Positions 1-7,771 of a DNA stretch of 64,000 nucleotides are shown here, one piece after another. Position numbers and translations under genes: made by a program. The first letter of the stretch is position 1. The number at the start of each line of letters is the position of its first letter. Under the pieces are notes generated by a model. It saw nothing but the letters and a program-made list of their open reading frames with translations, searched no databases and was not told the origin of the DNA. The stretch is taken from positions 1 to 64,000 of the forward strand of contig JAQWSQ010000123.1 of assembly GCA_029243145.1 (NCBI GenBank), given 5' to 3'. This stretch comes from Planctomycetaceae bacterium (lineage in GTDB: Bacteria; Planctomycetota; Planctomycetia; Planctomycetales; Planctomycetaceae).

Positions 1-47
1 GCATGCCACCCTCTCTTCCTTTGGAGGAGAGGGCCGGGGTGAGGAGG
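1..47. repeat. Dispersed 47-bp palindromic repeat, copy 1
   Basis: The first 47 bases are identical, base for base, to 20023-20069. The core forms a hairpin (CCCTCTCTTCC / GGAGGAGAGGG around TTT, one G-T wobble) followed by a GCCGGGGTGAGGAGG tail. It is a REP-like intergenic element. It immediately precedes guaB, so the codons upstream of the guaB ATG at 93 are repeat sequence rather than coding sequence. The left edge may be cut by the window. Confidence 0.85.
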
Positions 48-92
48 CCATCAAGAAATCAGACAGATACAGAAAACTTTTCGGAGAGAGAC

Positions 93-1580
93 ATGCAGGA
101 TCGGATCGCTTATCAGGGAATTACCTTTGACGATGTTCTGCTTGAACCACGTTACAGCGAGATCATGCCGTCGGACGTCAATCCTTCAACCCGACTGACC
201 ACGCGGATTGAATTATCGTTGCCGATCATCTCGTCGCCGATGGATACGGTCACCGAAAGTGACATGGCCATCGCGATGGCTCAAGAGGGCGGGATCGGCA
301 TTATTCACAAGAATTTGACCATCGAACGACACGCGATGGAAGTGGATCGTGTGAAGCGCAGCGAGAACGGCATCATCGTCGATCCGGTGACGTTACCACC
401 GACAGAAAAAGTGGGTGAAGCGTCGCGCATCATGGACGAACGAAACATCGGCGGAGTTCCGATTACAGAAAATGGGAAGCTTAAGGGAATCTTGACGCGC
501 CGCGATTTGAAGTTTTTAGAGTCCTCCGAAACATTGATTTCGGAAGTGATGACCAAGGAAAACCTTGTCACAGCGAAGGAAAACACGTCTCTGGAGGATG
601 CTCAGCGAATTCTCCGAGAAAATAAGGTCGAAAAACTTCTCTTGGTGGACGATAACTATGAACTGAAGGGCTTGATTACCATCAAGGACGTTGACAAGAA
701 CCTGCAATTCCCTGGAGCGTCGAAAGATAGTCGAGGACGATTGCGAGTCGGTGCGGCGGTCGGCGTTTACGATTTTGAGCGTATCGACGAACTGATTCAA
801 AGAGGTGTCGACGTTTTGGTGGTAGACAGTGCCCACGGTCATTCGAAGAACGTCATCGAGACCGTCAAACAAATCAAACAAAAATATGATATCGATGTGA
901 TCGCCGGGAATATCGCCACCGAAGCCGGCGCCCGCGACCTCATCAAAGCCGGAGTCGATGCCGTCAAGGTTGGCATCGGGCCCGGATCCATTTGTACAAC
1001 TCGAATTATCTCCGGGGTAGGAGTGCCGCAACTGTCGGCTGTCCGTAATGCGTATCGGGCGGCATCAGAAGCAGGCATTCCCTTGATTGCCGATGGAGGG
1101 ATTCGATTCAGTGGAGACATTGTGAAAGCGTTGGCAGCAGGAGCCCAGACAGTCATGTTGGGGGGATTGCTGGCCGGCTTGGACGAGAGTCCGGGCGAAA
1201 TGATTTTGTATCAGGGACGAACATTCAAGCGATATCGCGGAATGGGATCTCTGGGAGCCATGGTGAAAGGGAGTAGCGAACGATACCGACAATCGGTCGA
1301 CAACGACGAATCCAAATCGAGTGGTCAGAAACTCGTACCCGAAGGGGTCGAGGGCCGTGTCCCTTACAAGGGGCATCTGAATACCTTGCTGTATCAAATG
1401 ATCGGCGGGATTCGAGCCGGGATGGGATATTTGGGCGTGTCGACCATCGAAGAACTACGCAAGGAAGCGCGGTTTATCCAGGTCTCGTCTGCCTCGGTGA
1501 GGGAGAACCATCCACATGACATTGCGATTACTCAAGAATCTCCAAACTATTCGCCTCAACAGGCAGGTCTGGACAGCTAG
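93..1580 (+). CDS. guaB: IMP dehydrogenase
   Basis: Oxidises IMP to XMP with NAD, the committed step of GMP synthesis, in the cytosol. The ATG at 93 starts a 495-residue protein of normal family length, with the typical N-terminus ([14 protein letters not shown]). The longer frame upstream runs through a dispersed repeat. A CBS-domain pair occupies about residues 95-215. The catalytic loop [10 protein letters not shown] carries the nucleophilic Cys at about 301. The [11 protein letters not shown] and GMGSLGAM phosphate/flap motifs follow, and the C-terminus has the familiar [10 protein letters not shown]. The last 65 nt overlap the start of the next gene in another frame, adding about eight residues beyond the usual ESPNYS end. 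Confidence 0.97.
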   Translation: MQDRIAYQGITFDDVLLEPRYSEIMPSDVNPSTRLTTRIELSLPIISSPMDTVTESDMAIAMAQEGGIGIIHKNLTIERHAMEVDRVKRSENGIIVDPVTLPPTEKVGEASRIMDERNIGGVPITENGKLKGILTRRDLKFLESSETLISEVMTKENLVTAKENTSLEDAQRILRENKVEKLLLVDDNYELKGLITIKDVDKNLQFPGASKDSRGRLRVGAAVGVYDFERIDELIQRGVDVLVVDSAHGHSKNVIETVKQIKQKYDIDVIAGNIATEAGARDLIKAGVDAVKVGIGPGSICTTRIISGVGVPQLSAVRNAYRAASEAGIPLIADGGIRFSGDIVKALAAGAQTVMLGGLLAGLDESPGEMILYQGRTFKRYRGMGSLGAMVKGSSERYRQSVDNDESKSSGQKLVPEGVEGRVPYKGHLNTLLYQMIGGIRAGMGYLGVSTIEELRKEARFIQVSSASVRENHPHDIAITQESPNYSPQQAGLDS

Positions 1581-2553
1581 TCTTTCGGGACTCACCCTCG
1601 CGGCGGGTCTGTTTGCAATCTCAACAGGTTCAGCCGGCGCTCAACAACCGGCTGTGCGCTATCTGGATTTGCGAGTCCAACGCCCGGAAACGATTCAGCG
1701 GGTGAGCCAAGACGAAGCACCGGAAAGTTCACCACTGGAACGCTTGAAGCAGCGGTCAGCTGAACAGCGTTTCGAAAAATTGCAAAATCAGAAAGCGCCT
1801 GCACCCCTGCCTCTCGAAGAGCCGGCAGAACTCCAGGAAGTGTCACCGGCTGACTTCCCACCACCGCAAGCCCAACCCGTTCAGGAAAACAAATTACCAC
1901 GTTTACCGGAACTGAATGAATTGCAAGAGTTCGCACCGTTCGAACAACCCGCCGAGGTGAAACTTCAACCGGTTCCCCAGCCGAAAACCGCCCAACCGAA
2001 ACTGGTTCCCGCACCGGCTCCTGCTCCGTTGTTATATTCCTCGATTTCACAGCCTGCCGAAGTTGGTTTGGAGAGCCGTGAATTGGTCCGCTCATTGTCG
2101 GATATCTCGCCATTCTACAATTATGATTCACCTCGACAGCGTGAAGCAGTCCTCAATAACAACATGCCAGAGAGCCAACAAAATCTCGTTCCGAAAGACA
2201 TCCCATTCCCGGATCAAGAATTGAAGCAGCGGCTTTCTCCCGATCGGCTGTTTTCTTGGGAAGCTTCGAATCTGTTCCACAATCCGCTCTATTTTGAAGA
2301 TGCTCCGCTGGAACGCTACGGCCACCCTCACGGCCATCTACAACCGCTCTTCTCGCTCACCCGTATGAGTGTGCAATTGGTCGGCCTGCCTTATCAAACA
2401 GTGATTGATTCACCTCACACCAAGCGTTATACGCTCGGCTGGTATCGTCCGGGAGAGCCCGCCCCGCATCTGCATTATCAGATTCCACTGAACATCGAAG
2501 CGGCCGCCGCTCAAGGCTTGGCAGTGACCGGTGCGGCATTCCTCGTACCCTGA
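1516..2553 (+). CDS. Secreted proline-rich protein of unknown function
   Basis: 345 residues. An N-terminal signal peptide (basic stretch, then [15 protein letters not shown], cleavage near AGA-QQ) predicts export. Residues 40-190 are low-complexity and rich in Pro, Gln and Glu. The C-terminal third is more ordered, with a [15 protein letters not shown] segment that I recall from other planctomycete hypothetical proteins, an unchecked recollection. No later ATG lies upstream of the signal sequence, so the ATG inside guaB (65-nt overlap) is the best start; TTG at 1522 is the alternative. It is probably co-transcribed with guaB and ends before a clear terminator. Function unknown. Confidence 0.75.
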   Translation: MTLRLLKNLQTIRLNRQVWTASLSGLTLAAGLFAISTGSAGAQQPAVRYLDLRVQRPETIQRVSQDEAPESSPLERLKQRSAEQRFEKLQNQKAPAPLPLEEPAELQEVSPADFPPPQAQPVQENKLPRLPELNELQEFAPFEQPAEVKLQPVPQPKTAQPKLVPAPAPAPLLYSSISQPAEVGLESRELVRSLSDISPFYNYDSPRQREAVLNNNMPESQQNLVPKDIPFPDQELKQRLSPDRLFSWEASNLFHNPLYFEDAPLERYGHPHGHLQPLFSLTRMSVQLVGLPYQTVIDSPHTKRYTLGWYRPGEPAPHLHYQIPLNIEAAAAQGLAVTGAAFLVP

Positions 2554-2580
2554 GATCGCAGAAGACAATCAGAAACATCG

Positions 2581-2618
2581 AAACCGACGTGGGATAGAAT
2601 TCCTGCGTCGGTTTTTTT
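2581..2618 (+). terminator. Rho-independent terminator after the guaB transcript
   Basis: The inverted repeat ACCGACG...CGTCGGT is extended inward by further pairs and is followed by seven T residues. It lies 28 nt after the stop of the secreted Pro-rich gene and closes the guaB unit. Confidence 0.85.
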
Positions 2619-2784
2619 GTTGGGAGGTTCGGAAGCCGTGGGTGCTGAGCAGAAATGAGCACGGTGTTTTGGATCGAAAAAAAGATTGACTGTCGATTCA
2701 GTATCGACTTAGATTGATTCAGCGGTCGCGTTCTGCATCGCACCGAATACTCCTCCTTTCCCATCTCTGACATGGAATCAACAC

Positions 2785-3153
2785 ATGACCAAGTACCCCG
2801 ATGATGCCGATGGAGCCGTACTTTCCAATATGGCGGCTGATGGAGTCGATATGACTCAACCACTCGAACTGGAATTCCCGGTGGTTGCCCCCAATGAAGA
2901 AGCGGCGAATTCGATTCAGAACGCCATCGCTCAGGCCGGATATCAGTCCGAGATTGTCTTTGACGATGGAGAGCCGGACGAAGATGGCCTGATTGATCCC
3001 GATGATGAAGAGTTCGGCCCGACCTGGGACGTTTACGCCAAGATCACCATGGCTCCCGAGTACAATGAGATCATTCGGATTCAAGCCGAACTCTCACAAC
3101 TCGCCGCCCCCTTCGGAGGAGAATGCGACGGCTGGGGTGCGATGCTGCCGTGA
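2785..3153 (+). CDS. RraB-like protein (ribonuclease E inhibitor family)
   Basis: 122 residues, acidic, no signal peptide. The family signature is readable: DGVDMTQPLELEF near residue 20, a central acidic stretch, WDVYAKITM near 80, and a C-terminal APFGGECDGWGAM. In gammaproteobacteria RraB binds RNase E and tunes mRNA decay. Whether it does so here is inferred only from sequence family. It has its own transcript start after the upstream terminator and is followed 70 nt later by a small unknown gene in the same direction. Confidence 0.8.
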   Translation: MTKYPDDADGAVLSNMAADGVDMTQPLELEFPVVAPNEEAANSIQNAIAQAGYQSEIVFDDGEPDEDGLIDPDDEEFGPTWDVYAKITMAPEYNEIIRIQAELSQLAAPFGGECDGWGAMLP

Positions 3154-3170
3154 TGATCGCAAATTGTTCT

Positions 3171-3202
3171 CATGCCACGCGAGCGAGGGCATGATACCCG
3201 GT
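3171..3202. repeat. Dispersed GTGCCATG-type palindromic repeat, copy 1
   Basis: CATGCCACGCGAGCGAGGG followed by CATGATACCCGG: a short imperfect palindrome between the RraB-like gene and the next gene. Related copies occur at 15315-15350, 15521-15560, 61018-61052 and 63871-63904, in either orientation and only between genes. Confidence 0.6.
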
Positions 3203-3222
3203 TGAGTTTATAGGAGTGAGAC

Positions 3223-3645
3223 ATGACTTGGGGAGCAAGCCTGATACGCCTACCCGAAGGCATGACAATTGCTGAGATGAAGGAGCAGTTCGGATCTGAC
3301 TGGCAGGTGCCAGCCGTAGGTACTCTTGCTGAGGTGAAAGACGGCTTGTCCGCCCTCTTTCTGCATGCTGACCATTCGGATGGGCAAACAAATTTTGAAG
3401 ATGGATATGTTCGTGTGCAGTTTAACTACATTGATCGAACGGGTAACGGCATCATCGAGTCGATAGGCGTAAATTCTAACGGTGATTCGGATTCAATTCC
3501 TGTGTTGAAACGTGTTTGTGAGCATTTTGGTCTCCGAATGGTCGATCATCAAAGTGGTGAACTTGCAGACTTTTCTTCGGGGACAATTCAAAGCATGAAG
3601 GATTTTTCTGCTTTTCGAGATCGAAACTGGAAACTGTTAGAATAG
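3223..3645 (+). CDS. Small protein of unknown function
   Basis: 140 residues, soluble, no signal peptide or membrane segment. I do not recognise a family. Mixed alpha/beta composition, opening MTWGASLIRLPEGMT with a C-terminal region VLKRVCEHFGLRMVD. A GAGTGAG stretch just before ATG 3223 may act as a ribosome-binding site. It lies 70 nt after the RraB-like gene in the same direction, separated by a dispersed repeat, so co-transcription is possible. The size would suit a cytosolic immunity or SUKH-like protein, but no motif supports that. Confidence 0.65.
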   Translation: MTWGASLIRLPEGMTIAEMKEQFGSDWQVPAVGTLAEVKDGLSALFLHADHSDGQTNFEDGYVRVQFNYIDRTGNGIIESIGVNSNGDSDSIPVLKRVCEHFGLRMVDHQSGELADFSSGTIQSMKDFSAFRDRNWKLLE

Positions 3646-3705
3646 CGTCGAAATACTGCCATTCAATCAGGTTCCACAATTCAATTTAGAAATAAGTCCC
3701 CCCCC

Positions 3706-3812
3706 TTACATGACAATTTGTTCTCAGATGGTATCACGAAAGAAGTGCCATCTTTCAGAGAGTGGAGGTTTTATGTGACTGGACGAATCGTCCGCTCATC
3801 TCCTGCTTTTTT
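3706..3812 (+). pseudogene. Truncated, decayed copy of the 5' end of the gene at 5881
   Basis: This stretch aligns with 5811-5920. Shared blocks in order are CTTACA, TGACA, TTG.TCTCA, GGTAT, CTTTC, GAGAGTG and TTATGT, then AATCGTCC.CT.AT inside the coding part. Here the aligned ATG (3773) runs straight into TGA, and the similarity ends after about 12 codons. It therefore looks like the remnant of a duplicated leader plus start of the small gene at 5881, left just upstream of the FAD oxidoreductase. The alignment was made by eye. Confidence 0.55.
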
Positions 3813-3872
3813 TCTGCCGGGAGATTCTTGTATCATGAAGTCTTACCTCCTTGAAATTCAGGAAACCACTTC

Positions 3873-5744
3873 ATGCAAGCTCGCTCGAAAATAATGCTGG
3901 TTGTCACGCTGATGACTGCTTTGTCACCGATTTTCTCGGTCCAGCATGCCGCCGCTGCTCACACCGATTCGACCTATGACGTTTTGATTTATGGTGCGAC
4001 GCCCGCCGGTATCGCCGCCGCTGTCACTGCGGGACGACACGAACATCGTGTTTTGTTGGTTGAACCAACTTCGCGCATCGGTGGATTGATGACGAACGGT
4101 TTGTCGCATCCCGACTTTCGCACATTCGAAGCGATTACGGGATTGTACGAGGATCTCACCGAGCAGACTTTGCAGTATTACTCCGAAAAATATGGCCCCG
4201 ATTCGCAACAGGTCAAAGATTGTCTGCGCGGCACTCATCCCGAACCGAAACTGATCGTGCGTTTGTTTCATGATATGCTGGAGGCAAATTCCAACATCAC
4301 AATCATGAAATCCTCGCGACGTCATTCGACTGAATTGAACAACACAGGAATAAGTCTGGAGCGAATCCATTTCATCAATGGTGCAGATGAGAAATTTTCG
4401 GTTCAGTCTCGAATGTTTATCGATGCGACTTATGAAGGGGACTTGATGGCCGCCGCCGGTGTCGATTTTCGAGTCGGACGCGAAAGCCATAACGAGCATA
4501 ACGAATCGCTAGCACCGGTCGTCGCTGATGGACAGGTTCAGGGGTATAACTTTCGTTTGACGATGACCAATCGGGCCGCAAACCGTGTCTGGCCGCAACA
4601 GCCTGACAATTACAATCGGGAATTCTATCTCGAATTGCTTCCTCTGATTGCCTCTGGTCAAATCGAGAAGCCGTTTCACATCACCACACTTGGCTCCAAC
4701 AAAAAAGCGATCTACAAAGCCCACGACCCGGTTCTTCCGAATGGCAAATTCGACATCAACGACATGTCCCGCGGCAATGTTCGGTTGTCTCTTCCTCAAT
4801 TTAATAATGATTGGCCGGAGGGTGATGCGGATACCCGTGGAGAGCTCTTTGATCTGCATGTGAAACATAACATCGGCATGCTGTATTTTTTTCAGAACGA
4901 TGAGGCGGTCCCTGAGCAATTCCGCCAACAAGCGCGGGAATGGGGTTTTTGTCGCGATGAATTCGTCGATTCCCGGCATCTGCCGGTGCAACTTTATGTT
5001 CGCGAAGCGAGACGCATGGTGGGCATGACAGTCTTCACGCAACAAAATACCTCTGCCCACTCGCCAACTTCGGTGCGAGCTATCTTGGCTCCCGATGCCA
5101 TTGCGCAAGGAGATTACGGTCCCAACTGTCACGGTACGGGACACGACGGTCCGTTATTTGGAGGACAACATACGGGTGAGTTTTATTTGAAAGTCGCCCC
5201 TTACCAGATTCCATACGGCACCATCGTCCCTCGCAAAATCAACAATCTGTTGGTGCCGGTGGCAGTCTCATCGTCGCATGTCGGATTTTGTGCCTTGAGG
5301 TTAGAACCGATCTGGATCTCGTTAGGAGAAGCAGCGGGGACCGCCGCTCATTTGGCGCTACAGAAAAATCGGCCTGTGCAAAATGTTTCTGTCGTCGATA
5401 TCCGACGACTGCTTCATCGTTCAGGGTGTGCCACCATTTATGTGAGCGATGTACCTCGTAGCTCGCCCGATTTTGAACGGGTCCAATGGTGGGGTTCGCT
5501 GGGGGGATGGCATGGAGTGTCCCAACGAGAAGACGAGTACGGTCAGCGTGGTCCACATTTTCGAGGTCAATACTATGAGGCGTTTTCTGGCCACGCAGCC
5601 GAGTTACAGAAAGCTCTCGATACGACACTGGCAAAAAAGTGGCGAAATCTTGCTGCGGACTATGATCTAGAAATTGATTCTACAAAAATGAAATCAGCTC
5701 GAACACGCGGCGACTTCCTGCGTGCTGTCACCATGCCGAATTGA
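3873..5744 (+). CDS. Secreted FAD-dependent oxidoreductase
   Basis: 623 residues. The signal peptide ends near HAAAAHT. The dinucleotide-binding motif is DVLIYGATPAGIAAAVTAGR at residues 35-55, followed by the acidic ribose-binding position in LLVEPTSRIGG, as in the FAD_oxidored (PF12831-type) family. A second FAD-contact region near the C-terminus contains SSHVGFCALRLEPIWISLGEAAG. Members of this family are often annotated only as FAD-dependent or xanthan-lyase-like oxidoreductases; substrate unknown. AGGAA lies 9 nt before ATG 3873. The gene is monocistronic and is flanked by two homologous stretches (3706-3812 and 5811-5920), suggesting that duplication or insertion placed it here. Confidence 0.85.
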   Translation: MQARSKIMLVVTLMTALSPIFSVQHAAAAHTDSTYDVLIYGATPAGIAAAVTAGRHEHRVLLVEPTSRIGGLMTNGLSHPDFRTFEAITGLYEDLTEQTLQYYSEKYGPDSQQVKDCLRGTHPEPKLIVRLFHDMLEANSNITIMKSSRRHSTELNNTGISLERIHFINGADEKFSVQSRMFIDATYEGDLMAAAGVDFRVGRESHNEHNESLAPVVADGQVQGYNFRLTMTNRAANRVWPQQPDNYNREFYLELLPLIASGQIEKPFHITTLGSNKKAIYKAHDPVLPNGKFDINDMSRGNVRLSLPQFNNDWPEGDADTRGELFDLHVKHNIGMLYFFQNDEAVPEQFRQQAREWGFCRDEFVDSRHLPVQLYVREARRMVGMTVFTQQNTSAHSPTSVRAILAPDAIAQGDYGPNCHGTGHDGPLFGGQHTGEFYLKVAPYQIPYGTIVPRKINNLLVPVAVSSSHVGFCALRLEPIWISLGEAAGTAAHLALQKNRPVQNVSVVDIRRLLHRSGCATIYVSDVPRSSPDFERVQWWGSLGGWHGVSQREDEYGQRGPHFRGQYYEAFSGHAAELQKALDTTLAKKWRNLAADYDLEIDSTKMKSARTRGDFLRAVTMPN

Positions 5745-5810
5745 GAGTTCCCTCCGTGATCTCCCGGAAGAATCGTTGATGAAGGTTTATCAACATCAGC
5801 CTTTCCCTTC

Positions 5811-5880
5811 TTACAGATGACATTTTGCTCTCAAACGGTATGATGGAAGAATTGTCAACTTTCTGAGAGTGAATGCCGTT
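5811..5880 (+). promoter_or_regulatory. Duplicated leader of the small gene at 5881
   Basis: This 70-nt 5' region is the intact partner of the decayed copy at 3706-3776. It contains TATGAT at 5830-5835, which could be a -10 box, without a convincing -35. Conservation of the alignment through GAGAGTG and up to ATG 5881 supports 5881, not 5869, as the start codon. Confidence 0.4.
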
Positions 5881-6255
5881 ATGTCTGCGTCCATCAATCG
5901 TCCACTGATTCACGAAATCCTGAACCAGATTGAAGCTGTCATCATCGAAGCCGAGGAGAAGACCCGGCCTCTCGAAATGCAGCCATATCGCAGTCAGTTG
6001 TTCGATCTGTTCAGCACGGCTCATCAGAATGGATTGACTGAAGACGAAGAAGGCCCGCTCGCCGCGGATGCCATCTGTAAAGAGTTGGGCAATCGCTGGG
6101 GCTTGTCGTCGTCGGCACAAAATTCGGTGACCGAGAACGCGTCGATTCCTCCCGAACATCTCGCCAAGATGCGCAGCTTGTGGAGCGTGATGCGGATGTG
6201 GATGGAATGGAACTATGCGTGGAACCGCTGGAGTGAATTTCACGACAAAGGCTGA
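5881..6255 (+). CDS. Small protein of unknown function
   Basis: 124 residues from ATG 5881 (MSASINRPLIHEIL); an in-frame ATG at 5869 would add MNAV. Predicted soluble and mostly helical, with a Trp-rich C-terminus (MRMWMEWNYAWNRWSEF). No domain recognised. The 5881 start is preferred because a decayed duplicate of this leader aligns on that ATG. It converges on the beta-propeller gene with only 16 nt between stops, so it has no room for a long terminator. Confidence 0.65.
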   Translation: MSASINRPLIHEILNQIEAVIIEAEEKTRPLEMQPYRSQLFDLFSTAHQNGLTEDEEGPLAADAICKELGNRWGLSSSAQNSVTENASIPPEHLAKMRSLWSVMRMWMEWNYAWNRWSEFHDKG

Positions 6256-6271
6256 GTTCTGAATCTGTTGC

Positions 6272-7735
6272 CTATTTCGGAATATAATTGAGCGTGTAAT
6301 ACGCTTCGTTGTGCAGCAGTGGTGTGCCTGTTTTGCTGCGAACTCCCGCCGACATCAACTCGTGAACGTGGCCTTCCTGCAAGCCGTCGATGGTGAGGAT
6401 CACACTTTTCTTATCGGCACCCACTTTGGCCGAGGTGATTTTCGGAAACGTGTGATCGACTTCCGGGCTGCCGTAAGATGATTGGAAGATGTACGTGTAA
6501 GTTTGCAATTTGTAAGAGTCGAGATTGCTGACGGTGGCGGGATCAATTTCTTCTGTGAAGACGAGTTCAAAGCCATCGGGCCGGGCTTTCATTTCCAGAA
6601 TTTCAAAGGGGATTTTTCCGTTCCAGGTGATGCGGTCAAGCGAGAACGGTTTGTTGCCACGTGATCCCCAACCGCGATTGGTTCCACCGACGAACATGGC
6701 TCCCGATTCGGTCAGATCGACACCCAGAGTTCCCGATCCGATGCCTGAGCGGAAAGGGAAACAGGCTCCTTGATAATGTCCTTCGATTTCTTCGAGGTAA
6801 CATCGCATGATGGTGCTGTAGGTTTGATCGCCGACGAACATCTGATTTTTGAACGGACCGAATTTGCCGTTGGTGGTATCGCACGCGATGCCGCTGGCCG
6901 ATTGTCCCATTTTTTTATACGGGAACAGAATCACGGGCGGTTCGAACTCGGGAATCTTTTTGGCTTCCGCCATGATACGACCGCCGCTTTCCGGTTCTTG
7001 TGGTTTGTGGCCGATAGCATCGGTCATCTTGAACCATTCAAAACCACCGGGGTGTCCTTGAAAGGAACCCGGCTTGAGCCATTTGAGCGAACAGGTACCA
7101 TTCCACGGCCCTTGATTGTCGGTATAGAAGACATCCCCTTTGGCGTTGAAACCCATGCCTCCGGGAGATCGAATGCCGCTGCAAGTGGGAATCATTTTTC
7201 CATCAGGAGTGATTCGCACGCACCAGCCGCGATACGAAACTTTGCTGGAGAATGATCCTGTCAAACATAACGTGACCCAGATGTTGCCGTCCTTGTCGAA
7301 CTTGGATCCGAACGCGTATTCGTGGTAATCGCCGCTGATGCCCCAATCGTCGTTGACGACTTCAAACTCATCCGCTTTACCATCTTTGTCGGTATCTCGG
7401 ATACGGCTGACATCGGGACGATGCGTCACGTAAAGCCAGCCATCTTTCCAAGCGAGGCCGAGAATTTCGTGCATGCCATGAGCGTAGCGCGTCACTTTGG
7501 CTTTGCCAACATCCTCAGACCAAGCGTTGTCGACCATCCAGATTTCGCCGCGGCGAGTTCCCACGGCCAAACGTCCATCGGGGATCGGTTGAATCGCGCC
7601 AATTTCAAGGACCTCCCCTTCGGGAAGAGTGAACGCGGCGAGCGGATAGTAATCCTCTTCCGTCGGCAGATTATCCTGCGCGATGAGAGAGGATGTGGTG
7701 ATGGTGAACAAGCAAAAAGAGATCAATAATCGCAT
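6272..7735 (-). CDS. Secreted beta-propeller dehydrogenase-like protein
   Basis: 487 residues with a signal peptide ([20 protein letters not shown]). Repeated propeller-type blades contain [43 protein letters not shown] and [18 protein letters not shown], the pattern of the glucose/sorbosone (PQQ-type) dehydrogenase-like proteins common in Planctomycetes. The last about 100 residues form a separate beta domain. Probable periplasmic role in sugar oxidation; cofactor and substrate are inferred. It is encoded 36 nt downstream of the five-haem cytochrome gene on the same strand, so the two are likely one operon and may exchange electrons. Confidence 0.8.
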   Translation of the reverse strand: MRLLISFCLFTITTSSLIAQDNLPTEEDYYPLAAFTLPEGEVLEIGAIQPIPDGRLAVGTRRGEIWMVDNAWSEDVGKAKVTRYAHGMHEILGLAWKDGWLYVTHRPDVSRIRDTDKDGKADEFEVVNDDWGISGDYHEYAFGSKFDKDGNIWVTLCLTGSFSSKVSYRGWCVRITPDGKMIPTCSGIRSPGGMGFNAKGDVFYTDNQGPWNGTCSLKWLKPGSFQGHPGGFEWFKMTDAIGHKPQEPESGGRIMAEAKKIPEFEPPVILFPYKKMGQSASGIACDTTNGKFGPFKNQMFVGDQTYSTIMRCYLEEIEGHYQGACFPFRSGIGSGTLGVDLTESGAMFVGGTNRGWGSRGNKPFSLDRITWNGKIPFEILEMKARPDGFELVFTEEIDPATVSNLDSYKLQTYTYIFQSSYGSPEVDHTFPKITSAKVGADKKSVILTIDGLQEGHVHELMSAGVRSKTGTPLLHNEAYYTLNYIPK

Positions 7736-7771
7736 ATCTATAATTCCAAACGTAGTTTGAATGATTGGCTT

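Noticed and set aside
3-92. N-terminal extension of guaB from position 3
   Set aside because: The codons run through a repeat found identically at 20023-20069, and the family start matches ATG 93.
516-1031. Open frame of 171 codons antisense to guaB
   Set aside because: It lies wholly within a well-conserved gene and shows no recognisable domain.
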